A stretch of DNA of 64,000 nt from Adineta ricciae (Eukaryota; Rotifera; Eurotatoria; Adinetida; Adinetidae): assembly GCA_905250025.1 (NCBI GenBank), contig CAJNOJ010000008.1, forward strand, positions 682,001 to 746,000. The letters run 5' to 3'. The stretch's first letter is position 1. Each line of letters opens with the position of its first letter. The position numbers were made by a program, and so were the translations under genes. This document shows positions 1-11,132 of this stretch, one piece after another. Under the pieces are notes generated by a model. It did not search any database. It saw nothing but the letters and a program-made list of their open reading frames with translations, and was not told the DNA's origin.

Positions 1-360
1 CCTGTTCTAGGCATATGAAACAATTTGTGGTGCGAAAGGTCTTCGCTTATCGGGTGGACAGAAACAATGAATCGGTAAGGCAGTTCTGTACGATAGAAAA
101 AATACGATCCTGCGATGTTTGTAATTCGCAGCTATTGCACGAGCATTACTCCGGAATCCGAAAAGATTGTTCAGGAGGCGTTAGAGCGTGCACAGAAAAA
201 TCGAACATCGATTATCATTGCTCATCGCTTGTCCACTATACAAAACTACGATGTGATCTACGTTATGCATAATGGAATCATCGTCGAACACGGGACTCAT
301 GTTGAATTATTAGCACGTGGCGGACGTTACTACAGATTAGTGCAAAGGAAACTTAAATAA
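1..360 (+). pseudogene. ABC transporter (ABCB-type) C-terminal nucleotide-binding domain, 3' end, broken
   Basis: The 3' end of a B-type ABC transporter enters the window from the left. An intron end (acceptor at 8-10) is followed by GLRLSGGQKQ, the ABC signature. The next codon is TGA (68-70) where the family has Arg. A 57-bp intron (75-131) follows, then IAIARALLRNPK and, in another frame, SEKIVQEALERA, H-loop IIIAHRLSTIQ and the C-terminus YRLVQRKLK with a TAA stop. The Walker B and D-loop segment that should lie between RNPK and SEKIV is absent. The coding text on either side of the gap (AATCCGAAAA, about 155-164) is what both edges of such a deletion would share. With a stop, a frame change and no Walker B this cannot encode a working ATPase. 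A sequencing or assembly error is the alternative. The upstream part lies outside the window. Confidence 0.75.
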
Positions 361-1430
361 AACGTCTGTTCTATGAAAGATAACACAAATAATTGAACTA
401 TTCTACCTTTTCTCAATTTGCTCAATTAACGTTTCATAAGACGTTTCATGTCATCAATTACTGCGCAAAAGACAGCTCGTTAAATCGTTACATCAGCGAT
501 TAAAAACAATCGATCAATTAGATAAAATACCTTTCTCGTGCTTCATCTATTGATGAAAATACCTGTTTCTACTTTGTTTCGCCAAAAATATCATTTTTTG
601 CAGCATTTATACCTGTTTCTTCTCTTACATCGTTGCTGTAGATATGAATCTAAATCGAACATATTTCCGGCATTTATGCTCTTTTACACGATATCACACT
701 AATGAAGATCAGATCGACAGATAATCTACCCTTCAGGTGAGAAACGAAGGTCGGCTATTGGATAATTGCTGCACACATTCATGAGACGAGCAACGGATAG
801 CATACGTGCGAACAATAGACGTCATAGAGAGAAGCGGCCTGTTTCATGCTTGTATATATTTGCAAATAGAGATGACTTGCCGTATGAATACAGGTAATAT
901 TAATTGAATCATAGTGGGAAATGACATATCGATTGGAATCGAACGACAAAGTGGATAGACTAGTGGATAGCATAGGCAAGACATCAAAGAAAATGATAGT
1001 TCTCTTGAGAAGAAACGAAATAGTGCATCCCTCCATGTGTGCAATATGAACATTCCTTTTATCTTTTCGATCGAATGTTTGTCTCGATTAACACCAAATA
1101 AACATACTCCAGTTAGTAACTCATAACGGGCACTTCGTTCAACCTACTTTCAAAAATCAATGGAACTATTTCTCGCTTTCAGAACTTTTTTTGGCATCGA
1201 CTACTCAATCAGAGATAAAGACATTTCGTACGTTTTTTCGTAGTTTAATAGATAAAAAGCGCCGAAAAATACACTCACTCACACACAAATCGTTGCAATG
1301 CATAACAAAAGAAAAACAAAACAAAATATAGAAGCAAAGAAAACGAAGAAGCATTTCATTGCACACGAACATAGCAACTCTACAATCGTTTCGATAGTGT
1401 CCGATCTCATGACGTTCTTTCATCAGTCAT
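361..1430. other. intergenic, no gene seen
   Basis: AT-rich sequence between the ABC remnant and the 3' end of the homeobox gene. Short open frames lack family similarity and splice partners. I see no RNA gene or repeat. Confidence 0.5.
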
Positions 1431-2738
1431 TTACAACCAAAAGCGAGTAATTCGATCAGCATTTGGCTTGCGTACAGTCTTCGAAGACTCTGGCGTCGGA
1501 ATTATTGTGGCTGGCGTTGGTGTTGGGGCTGGGATTGGGATCTGAGGAAGTCCAGTAGCCATCATTGTTGACATAAAGTGCTGTTGCATCATAAACATCA
1601 TCATTGACGTTGCCATCGGATTGAACAGCATTGGATTCGCTGGAGCTGGCGGTGGCGGCAAAGGTGGAAAATTTGGTGAAGGTGTTGCAATATTATTGTG
1701 ATTGATGATGTAATTAAAGTTGGTTTGGGGAAGTTGTGTTGGAACTGTACTCGGTACTGAACTCTTCACCTTTCGAGATCGATACAATGGCTTGTAACAC
1801 ATTTGACTACGTACACGTTTGTTTGCAAACCATTTCTTAACCTGTTTTTGTGTGATACCTAAATACCAACGCCGATCAGTAAGAAGTTCTCTTCCGAATG
1901 AGCTACACTTACCAGCTTCATTGGCTAATTGGTCCGTGCGTTCATCATCTGGATATGGATAATCACGATTCAATTGAAACCAATGATTCAACACAGCAAC
2001 CGCTCGACTGCCCAAAAATCTAATCAAGAAAAATATTTTTTGCACATCACCTCTATTTAATGTGAATACACTGTCTCTTACCGTGTATTTCGACATTCTT
2101 TATCATTCGATTGTTCTTGAGGTGTTGCTGATGAACATGTACTACTACTCGTGCTCGGATGACGAATATGTGCATGAATCTGTTGAGGACGTAGTGGAGT
2201 ACTATGATAATGATGATGATTTCCTTCTATAAAACACGAAGACAAATGAAAATCACCTCGAGGCTTGAAATGATCACGAGCAAGGTGTTCGTATTCGAGA
2301 CAATATTGTTCCTATTCATTCGAGCAATTATCTATCCATGAGACCTCCTACTGACGAGAAATTTTTCTTGCTTGAGGTGTAGAAATAGATACAAGATGGG
2401 ACATCGAAATGAATTCTTCCTATGGAGGATATTCAATATCACTCATTAAATAGTTCAACCTACCCTGTTTCATCATAATTGAAGTGTTGTTATTCTCATC
2501 GCTTGTATCGACGAAACCGCTATCGTACGTTGTTTTCTGGGAAAAAGTGAAATTACAAACATAGCAACGGTTTTCTTTCCGTTAATGCTGGTCTTACTTT
2601 GCGAATACAATCGTGTAGATCATCTTCGCCAGAGAAATTATCTTCTTCATCATCGTCATGCTCAATTGTTGGCGAAAGGAGATGTTGTGGACGATTGGTT
2701 AAATCCAAGGCGTCAGGATCTTGTTTGATACGAATCAT
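1431..2738 (-). CDS. TALE-class homeobox transcription factor, PBX-like recognition helix
   Basis: Five exons (2598-2738, 2464-2536, 2082-2226, 1913-2019, 1431-1858) sum to 894 nt and encode 297 residues. The homeodomain is divided by introns: helix 1 AVAVLNHWFQLNRDYPYP holds the three-residue TALE loop extension, and the recognition helix reads QVKKWFANKRVRSQM. W48, F49, N51 and R53 are kept, and NKRxR is the PBC/PBX form rather than the MEIS/IRX NARRR form. The N-terminal half is acidic and Ser/His-rich and the C-terminal half is rich in Pro and Met. I see no PBC or MEIS partner domain in the assembled exons, so it is a divergent or shortened member. It is presumably a nuclear DNA-binding regulator. 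The start is the first ATG (2736-2738), giving MIRIKQDPDALDLT; an upstream exon is possible. Confidence 0.8.
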
Positions 2739-3896
2739 GTTAGTCAATGTATGAATGAACACTGATAAAAAAAAAAAGATGAATATATACGTGAGTGACG
2801 TAATGAAGGAAGAAAATGATCGTTTGTCGTTTTCAAATCTTCAATTTATCTGTCGTTTTCTTCCTTTCTCTCTCTCTCTGTCTTTCTCTCTGTATCCTTC
2901 TCTCTATTCAAAGAAAATGTTCAATTGGTTGAATTGAAGATGAAAACTAATATTCGTATTGGAAGGAGAAGGAGAAGAATAATTGATGACAGATCATTAG
3001 TTTGAAGAAAAAATCAATTAAGAAGGAGAAAAATAATCGTTGGAATGAAAAGTTTGAAAACAGCTGATGAGAAGAAAACGACGAAGACGAAAGACGAAGA
3101 GAGAATGCTCACAACACGTGCGATTCGCGTTTTTCTTCTTTAGTTTCACATGTAAACTTCGTCGTAGTACGTCTCATGACTTTCCTTTTCTATGAAATCA
3201 TCGTTGTTGTCTTTCTCTTCTGATCTATATTTTCCAACGGATATCGATTTCGTTGTTTCGTCTGTTTAACTTTGCCACTTAACAAATTAAGTGAAATGTG
3301 TGACAGGAACTTGTTAGATTTGTTTTCAATTAAACTATTCTTTTTTTTGTCATTTTTCATCAATTGGATTGAAAACAGATGATGATCATGACAATGGATG
3401 ATTTTGTGTCTGATAAGTGAAAAACGGGAAAAATCTCTGGCAGAAAACAATTGGGTTTTATCAACACATTCAAGTGATGTAATCGTCTGAGTTACGACGT
3501 AGAGCTGCTTTCGCTCGAATGTCACACGTGGAAAACGAGAGAAACAATTGGATTAACTGAAATGATGCATCTGATTAATAGACAAGATAGAGAAGATGTG
3601 CTTTTATGACAGATGATTGTTGTCATATACGGTAGGTAAAATAATCAAGTGATTGGAATGAAGCACGGAGAGATGAACAATTAACGTTTCAGCTGAGTTC
3701 GTCGTTTACTATTACCGGTCATCCCATAGATTGTGAAGACAGCTAATATCACTACATAGATATTTGATTTCATTTTCCAAAATATGTAAGTCTTATAAGT
3801 TATATCACAAAAAAAAATAAGAAAAAAACACATGATTGACTGCATATATGAGTCTGAATGTTTTTTATTCCCATTGAATGGATGCTGACGGATCGT
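2739..3896. other. intergenic with a CT-rich tract and one tiny secreted-type ORF
   Basis: Holds a pyrimidine microsatellite (about 2855-2910) and purine-rich sequence at 2960-3100. A 30-codon minus-strand ORF (3681-3773) is listed separately. The rest shows no recognisable gene. Confidence 0.5.
3681..3773 (-). CDS. possible 30-residue secreted peptide or first exon of one
   Basis: An ATG-started frame encodes 30 residues. The hydrophobic N-terminus MKSNIYVVILAVFTIYGMTG looks like a signal peptide and is followed by a basic tail, NSKRRTQLKR, ending in TAA. A GT (in GGTAATAGT) near the end of the hydrophobic part could be a splice donor, so this may be exon 1 of a longer secreted precursor; I could not find a convincing partner exon. 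No family is recognised, and chance is a real alternative at this length. Confidence 0.25.
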   Translation of the reverse strand: MKSNIYVVILAVFTIYGMTGNSKRRTQLKR

Positions 3897-5791
3897 TTAG
3901 AAGTCACCACTGTTGCGTGTATGAGCATCACTAAAAGCACTGTCACGTAAGGTAGTTCGAATACCACTTGAAATCGTTTGATAGCCTGCCGAAGATGGTC
4001 GAAGGGATTGAGAGGCCAAACTATTGATTCCACCAAAGCTTCCTGCACTTCCTGAACTGTAGTTTGATCCAATAGTATTGATGTGAGTGCGGGTGATGCT
4101 TGTCGAACCTCCTGTAATAGGTCGTGCACTGGATGGGCGATCAAGTGCTTGTTGTTCAGCGCTTTGTACAATTCGATCAACATAGCCACGTAAACCGTTT
4201 TGACCTAGAGTTTAAGAGCAACGCTGATTTTTTTATACAAGCGGAAGTGATCGCTTACTTTCAAGTAATTCTCGATATGTGCTAATTTCTTTTTCTAGTG
4301 AAGTTTTCAAATTGGAGACTTCATTGAAGTCGTTATTAGCTCGTTCTAATCGGCGACGTGTTTCTTCAAGATCTCGATCACGTTTGGCTTGTGCTGCGCT
4401 AGCCTCTTCACGTGCTAGATTCAATTTTCGTTGTAACTCTCCAATACGATTTTTCATGTTTTCGTTTTCAGCACGAAGGTAACCGTGTTGAGTTTGAGTT
4501 TGAGAAATTTCTGAGCGCAAGCGTTCTTCCTGTCGTCGTTGTTGCTCGTTTTGAATATTTCCGTCAGGTCGCTGTTGACGAATGACAAGTTCATTGTACA
4601 GCAATGAGTAGCGATTTTGCATATCATTTCGTTGATTCTCGACCACATTTTCATAATCATTACGAATCTCACGAATGGCTTGCGCCAGTTCATTACGAAA
4701 GAACTGTGAGGGATCGAGATCATTCGAAACACTTTTCGAGCGAAGGTCAGCCAGAACAGTTTCATCTGCAGAGAATTCCATTTAATTGAAATCAGATTAA
4801 GAACAAGAAGAACTTACGCGTATGTTTCAATGACGTTAATTCGTCCTCGAGAGCTAATTTTTCGACTTCGCATGATGATTTCAGAAATCTCTGGTTTTGA
4901 ATCTCATTTTGAAGACGAGAAATTTCTGCGCCTAATCTTTGACCTTCACCTTTGTACCGGCGTGCTTCATCTTCAAGATCAGCCATACGACGACGAAATA
5001 AGTTGATTTGCTAAATGAACCGGTAAGAACAATGTAGTAGAAATGGCAAATGTCCTACTGCTTCATTCTCAGCGATTTGTCGTTGGAGAGCATCAACCTC
5101 TTTTCGGTCGGCTTCTCGTGCACCAGATACGTCGTTGTATCGGGCTTTTTGTCGTTTGAGTTCCTGTTCAGCTTGTTGAGTCTTACCATTGGCATCAGCA
5201 GCATCTTTCTTGGTTGCAGCAATCAATCTGTTGGCTTCGTCAATTTCAATGTCGTACATTTCCTTGATACGCGATGAACCTCTGCAAAATGAATCGTATT
5301 TTCTTCTCATACGCGATGTATTTTACTTACTGCCCGGAACGTTTACGTAATTCATCAAGTTCTAAGCCTAGTTTTTTATTCTGTGCTTCTAAAAATCGCA
5401 CTTTTTCCACGTATTGTGCAAACTTATCATTCAATTGTTCCAAATCGCGTTTTTCACGTTGACGTGTAGCATTAAAACCAACTAAAGCTGTACTTGTGCC
5501 CGAGCCACGCATTGGTACACCGGGAAAGTTGGCTAATGAAGCAAGGCCAGGGCCAAATGAACCAGAGCCACCCGATTGAATGCTCTGATATACCCGTGTC
5601 ATAACACCACCACCGGATCCCCCAAAGGCCGATTGCCGTGGTCGTTGGGAAATATTGATGACACGCGGCGTAATCGCTGTTCGATAAGTTGATGTTGTTG
5701 TTCCTCCTGATGCTGTACTATCGTACGAATCGCCAACTCGGTCATATTCATGCGAAGTTCTTTCTTGTCGTTGTTCGTAATGGGAGTACAT
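3897..5791 (-). CDS. cytoplasmic intermediate filament protein, protostome/lamin-type rod
   Basis: Five exons (5331-5791, 5059-5281, 4818-5010, 4259-4765, 3897-4204) sum to 1692 nt, 563 residues. A Gly/Ser-rich head of about 110 residues is followed by coil 1A with the helix-initiation motif (KRDLEQLNDKFAQYVEKVRF, LEAQNKKLG), coils 1B and 2, and the helix-termination motif EISTYRELLES. The rod is about 350 residues, so it keeps the extra 42 residues of coil 1B found in lamins and protostome filaments and lost in chordate cytoplasmic ones. The tail is short and Ser/Gly-rich with no lamin Ig-fold, CaaX box or evident nuclear localisation signal, so a cytoplasmic filament is favoured. The start is the first ATG (5789-5791), giving MYSHYEQRQERT. 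Confidence 0.93.
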
Positions 5792-6708
5792 ATTTTTCAA
5801 TTGAATACAAAACAGAGTAGTGAACGAAAACTAAAAGCACGAAACAAATACGAAAATATTTTCTCCGATTAGAATTTAAACACGTCTGTCGAGTAGAACA
5901 ACTTTGTGGCAAGTAAAACTATCGACAACATTTTCGTTGCTTACTCTCTACTATTTCTACCGCAAGCTGAAATATATTATTTTTTCCTCCCTTTCACCCT
6001 CTCTCTCTCCTTGTGTTTTTTCTTCTTTATAACTAATGCTGTCGCTCTATCAATAAAAAAAAATCCCCTTTGCACTGACGCCATATAAAATAGACAAAAA
6101 CAACGCCATATTGAGTAGGATGAAGAAAAAGACGAATGGCAAAATGGCAAGTTGTGGTTGTGATTTCTTATTTTTCGGTTTACTAATACTTTGTTCGCTT
6201 CTCTAATGACATACATCGAATTCTTTCTCTCTACGAAAAATAAAAAACTTATGCATATTTTCAGGTGTGTTCTCCGCTGTTTTTCTTCGACAAATGCTTG
6301 TCACGAACGATCTTGCAGTAGAGATGAGAAATCTGATCTGTAATAGACATTTAAAGGAAGGAAGATATTGACATTTCGTTTTTCATATATCGTCGTATAT
6401 GTCAATAATGTTGATTGAATATTCAAGTAGCTATTAATTAATATCTTGTAACGAAAAGCTCATACCCTCATGTCAAATCTTACGAAGTCTAGTGTGTTTT
6501 TATGTTCTCGTATGTGATAAGTATTATATAAACCCATTTCATTGCCCTATACTTTTTTTTGTGTTTAAAACAAATATTTTGTTTTTTTTCTCCTTCTACT
6601 GATCGTCTAGATTCTGTCAATAGTGAATCATTTGATAGGACGAAGATTTTTATAACTTTACAAAATATATTATTTCAAAACTAGAATTTCATACATGATT
6701 TGCTCTCA
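5792..6708. other. intergenic, no gene seen
   Basis: Region upstream of the intermediate filament gene and downstream of the channel gene. It has a pyrimidine-rich stretch (about 5985-6030) and several poly-T runs. No supported gene. Confidence 0.5.
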
Positions 6709-8829
6709 TTAAATCGTTTCATTACAACTGACAACTGTCAAACGGGATTCATCAAAACACGTCCATAGTGTTGCATTATCGAGTAATTTCGTTTTTAACG
6801 CACGAGAATAGAAAAACCATGTGTAAATATTGAAAATAACGACAAATAAGAAGAATAGGAGAAACACTAGTCGATTAATTATACAAATAGCGTATAAACT
6901 TTCTTGATTTTTCGATGCTGATGAGTCTTTGGTTTTCTTCGATTGTCGAAAGGAATTTTTCATTTTTTTACTCTCAGATCCATTGAGTTCGGTCGAAGGA
7001 TTAGCTATTAGCGGTCGGCGAACCCAGACGGGTGACGAAGGACTTGTATCGTGCGGTTGCCGAACACTTGTTGCAGACGGACGGCACACATGTGACGAGC
7101 GTTCATGATAGATATGATTAGCACTCTCCGTTGGATTCGGTGATAGTAATGGTTGTAAAGGAACACTCACGGATGGCGAGGATGGATTAGTAGAAGGTGT
7201 TTTTGATGATTGATGCGCCACACGAACGGCTTTTCGATGCATATTTTGCGCACAAACGATCGCGGAAATATAATTGAGTGCTAACCAACGCAACCAATAG
7301 GGTAAACGTTTCTTTTCACGTAGTTTATTAACCATAGCAAACCATGTCATAGCCGAAAGTGAAAATAACATACAAATTGTTAAATACAAACTGATCAAAT
7401 GCACACTATCGCTTTGTGATGGAACATCTTCTGAAAGGCGTAAACTAAATACGGAGTAGGCCAACATAATGCTAATGCCTAAATAGAATAGACAATGCTG
7501 AGAATTGTAATTTGTACAAAACTTACCGATTTGCATCTCTTGACCAAAAGGAATCTAATAGAGAAAGAGAATAAAGAGGATTCTATTTCATCAGATTGCC
7601 AAGCGAAGACTTACAAAAAATGAAACTAATGTTAACGTTGTTAGCATTAGTGCCGGCACAACAGTGTTATAAATAGCTTGCAAAGGCTTTCGAACGATCA
7701 GAATTGTGAAGTTAATCTCGAAAAATGTATCCGGTTCCACCCAGTTCGGATAGTCGATCTGTCGAATGGACTGTGAAACAGCTAATAATCTCCATTCATT
7801 ATTGGGCGTATATTGCGGTAATTCGGGAATTTTTTCCCAGAACCGATAATGAATCAGTGAACTCGTATGACTCCATGACCCGAATATCATATCACACGAT
7901 TGCTCATCTATGTGTAGGAAGAACAAAAGTAAACAATCGATTATCATTAGTGAAAACAGTCGATGTCAGAGTTTTTTCTCTCAGTCGAATAAGGCATACT
8001 TAATTCCCAGCGGAACTCCGTACGGTCTGACAAGTTTTCTTCATGTTAATCATTGATCAATCGCCTGACAACTAATAGAGATTGCTACTAGAACATAAGT
8101 ATGACTAGTGAAAATATTTCTTTTCTATCATGCAAGAGCTTTAATGAAAAAATCTTATTTGAGTACGATTTCTCTCGAAAATTGACTGAAAAATAAATTT
8201 AAATAATATATGTGTACCGAACGGAAAATGTTTGATCGTCATTCGACATCTTGTACGAAGTTGGGCCAATGGTAACGGCCAGAAGACAGTACCATTATGA
8301 CTAACAATCACATTCTGCGAATCATGTGGAAGAAGAAAACCTGCATTATCCGCTGTGTTATACAAAAACGTGTCCGGATACCTAAAATCAATGTGCGACG
8401 GTTATCTCGCAGATATTCTTTCCCTCTCGTCATACCAAACAGATGTGGCCGGTAATCGAATCCAAGTAACATTTTTATATTCTAATGGATTCCAAACAAG
8501 TCGAGAATCTATGTAAATGAAAGCTTATCCATCGGATTACTTTTCTGCTTCGAATTACCTGTCCATTTTTGATCTACAAAGCAATTACTAACAATAATTT
8601 GTTCTTTTTCAACCATGGAAACAATTTGGTTGAAAACGAATCGAATATCGACGATGACGGTATTCGAAGGACGTACTTTTTTCAGATAATTCTTCTCATT
8701 TAATAACATTCGAATTAGACGCGTTTCTTCGCCGATGATATTAAAATCGTGCTCGGAACGGCTCGACCATGGAAAATAAATGAATAAACAAAAGCAAACA
8801 TAAATATATCGATCAGTGATCATTTTCAT
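6709..8829 (-). CDS. Cys-loop ligand-gated ion channel subunit, nicotinic-receptor-like, non-alpha
   Basis: Six exons (8559-8829, 8436-8508, 8218-8381, 7615-7907, 7527-7554, 6709-7478) sum to 1599 nt, 532 residues. A signal peptide precedes a ligand-binding domain containing WTDSRLVWNPLEY. The Cys-loop is CRMTIKHFPFDEQSC with exactly 13 residues between cysteines. M1 is near AIYNTVVPALMLTTLTLVSF, M2 is GISIMLAYSVFSLRL, M3 follows, then a long cytoplasmic loop and M4 near LVFLLFFLFVVIFNIYTWFF. Loop C lacks the vicinal cysteine pair, so this is a non-alpha-type subunit that probably assembles with others in the plasma membrane. The M2 entrance reads GQEMQIG where nicotinic receptors have GEKxSLG, so the -1' Glu and 0' Lys are replaced by Gln and Glu. 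One coding exon is only 28 nt. Confidence 0.92.
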
Positions 8830-9818
8830 TTGGGTGAAATATCATCGAATCGCTAATTCACTTTGCCAGTTCTTACATGGTATAGACGAGTGAACAATTA
8901 CGATAATTCTGTTAGTAATCTTCGAATAAATATGATTTATATTTGTGTGTTCTTAGTGGAGCAGCGACAATAAGTGCAATGTCTACGACTATGAAAGAGA
9001 AAAATGATCAATGATATCGGAGAAGAAAAAAGAAGAAGAAGAAGAAGAAGAAGGAAAAACTACGAGGAAAAAGAAAGCAAATTGTCATCAGATTTAATAA
9101 CAACTCGAAATCAATTCCATATGTTTAAATCGATTTCTCTTTGCGAGTTACAAACATGATGAATTCGAAGTATCCTAATTATTTCCTGTTGTCATCTCCC
9201 TATGGAGATAAACTTAAGAAGTATATGAATAATGATGACATTAGTTGAAAGAGAAAAAAAAATATCAATCACTTCGAGCATTTCATAACATTTCCATTGC
9301 AATCGAGCAAATCTGTTTGTCATCAATAAACATGACTTCGCTTACTCTCATTTACTTTTGACATACTTGCGTACGAGTACCTGTTTTTCTTCAAGAACGT
9401 TCAAGCATCAACAAATTTGTTGGTAAGTAGACATTGGATCCTTTGTGTTCATACGAATACTATTGTCGCTGATATGTGAAGCGGAAATCGGCTCAAGCAC
9501 GAGACAGTTGCGTAGCTCTGGTTCATTTTTATTAATGACTTTATTTAGATAATTTGGAGCACGAGAGAAAAAATGTTTACAAAGAAAATAAGGGAGAAAC
9601 GCAATCTTTTTCTCCTCTTCTTTTGTCAGCAAACTTCTTTTCTTTTCTTCGACGATTAAAGATCAAGTCAATGACGCACAAACAATAGAAGCAGAGAAAA
9701 TATTAGAAACAGGTTTAAATCAATCACGAAAATAATGTCATTCAAAACTTCTATTTCCGACTAGATATTAAACATACAGGGAAAAATCATCTTTTGCTAA
9801 TGCGCATTTGATTTCTCG
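8830..9818. other. intergenic with a GAA-type microsatellite
   Basis: Promoter side of the channel gene. Contains a (GAA)n-like tract at about 9022-9052. Nothing else coding was recognised down to the stop codon of the Apd1-like gene. Confidence 0.5.
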
Positions 9819-11055
9819 TTACCAAGTCGTATCCAAATGGCCGCGATATAATGGTTTCAATTTGTTTTTCAATTCTTCCGAGGATGATGCGTACGCATCG
9901 ATTAATAAGGGAATATGGCATGTCAAAACACGTCCATACCATGTTCCCGATGGATAGACAATAACATTACCAGCAAATTTGTGTCCACCTCAATGAAAAA
10001 CAAAGAATTTGAATAGAAAACTTCTTATCTAATCTTTACTAATCAGATAATTACATATGATAAACACTTACCAATATGACTGATCTTGAGCCAATGAACG
10101 TTATCCGTGCGATCAGTTTCTCGAGCATACTTTTCAATCTCGTCAATTAGCATTGGACCAATGACTCCTGAAGAGGAAAAATAGAGAGAAAAACATGATC
10201 TAGTTCTTATCTTATTTATTCAATTAGTGTCATTTTACACTCATTGACATTAAGTTATTTGACTTCGACGCTCCTGACGGTTGGAAGACTCAATGGCGTG
10301 GTATAATTACCCTCGAGATAGTTAGCTCAGTAAATTTTCTTTGCTGACAAACACTAATCACTTTTCAGCGTTTATTTACATGACATTCTTCAACACAATC
10401 AATTAGCTATTCCTGTTAAACCTACCACAGCGTTGATCACGTTGATAATGGCAACAAACAAGTAACCAAAGTCCATGCAATCTTTCACATTTGATATTAT
10501 CATCGAATGTTGGCAAATTGCTATCTTCCTTGAGTTGTTCTTCAATCGATTTCGTCTGATCTTTGATTTTAATCACCGATTGGTCATCGACAAAGATCGT
10601 TTGAATCACTTGCTCGATTTGTTCGATATTAATGTTCGAAATTTTGATTTGATCGGGAAATATGTACCAGTCAGCCGAATGTGATGGATCATCACTTGTT
10701 GTTGTTACAACAGATGCGGATGTTAATTTCACGGCATACCCGATGGAAGCCTTCTTTTCTTTCAAGACTCGTGACAGTTCAGCAATGTAATCGCCTTGAA
10801 GATCTTTAACATCCTTTGGCCATTGAGATGCTGGAACCGATTGACCAATGCATAGATGCCGGCGATGTTTATCTACCGAACCGACCATGCTACCATGGTC
10901 GATTTCTTGACAGATCTCAGGTGGATACGTTGCATGTTTCGAACAAGGCATTTCACATCCGGAACATGGATCGATGGAAGGTTTATCTGAAAGCAAAAAA
11001 ATAGACATCGAAGGACTCGATCGAAATTTTGTCGCATACCTTCTGTTGAACTCAT
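9819..11055 (-). CDS. Apd1/sucrase-ferredoxin-like [2Fe-2S] protein
   Basis: Four exons (11040-11055, 10426-10986, 10072-10167, 9819-9988) sum to 843 nt, 280 residues. The C-terminal half matches the Suc_Fer-like (thioredoxin-like ferredoxin) family: CCHYQRDQRCG supplies a C-x8-C pair, and HIGGHKFAGNVIVYPSG supplies the H-x3-H pair. In yeast Apd1 two Cys and two His in this arrangement hold the [2Fe-2S] cluster. CGVIGPMLIDEI and the C-terminus near GHLDTTW also fit. The N-terminal part (DPCSGCEMPCSKHATYPPEI) adds more cysteines. The family is known mainly from fungi, plants and some bacteria and is linked to redox tolerance, so an animal copy is a candidate horizontal transfer, though it now has introns. 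Probably cytosolic. The exact substrate is unknown. Confidence 0.85.
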
Positions 11056-11132
11056 TTTCTGATTAAAAAATATCTAAGATAAATCGGACTGTAGAAATTA
11101 GGAAATCTGAAACACAAAACAAAACAAAACAA

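Noticed and set aside
9022..9052. GAA repeat as a possible coding poly-Glu/Lys tract
   Set aside because: No open frame with splice support around it; a simple microsatellite.
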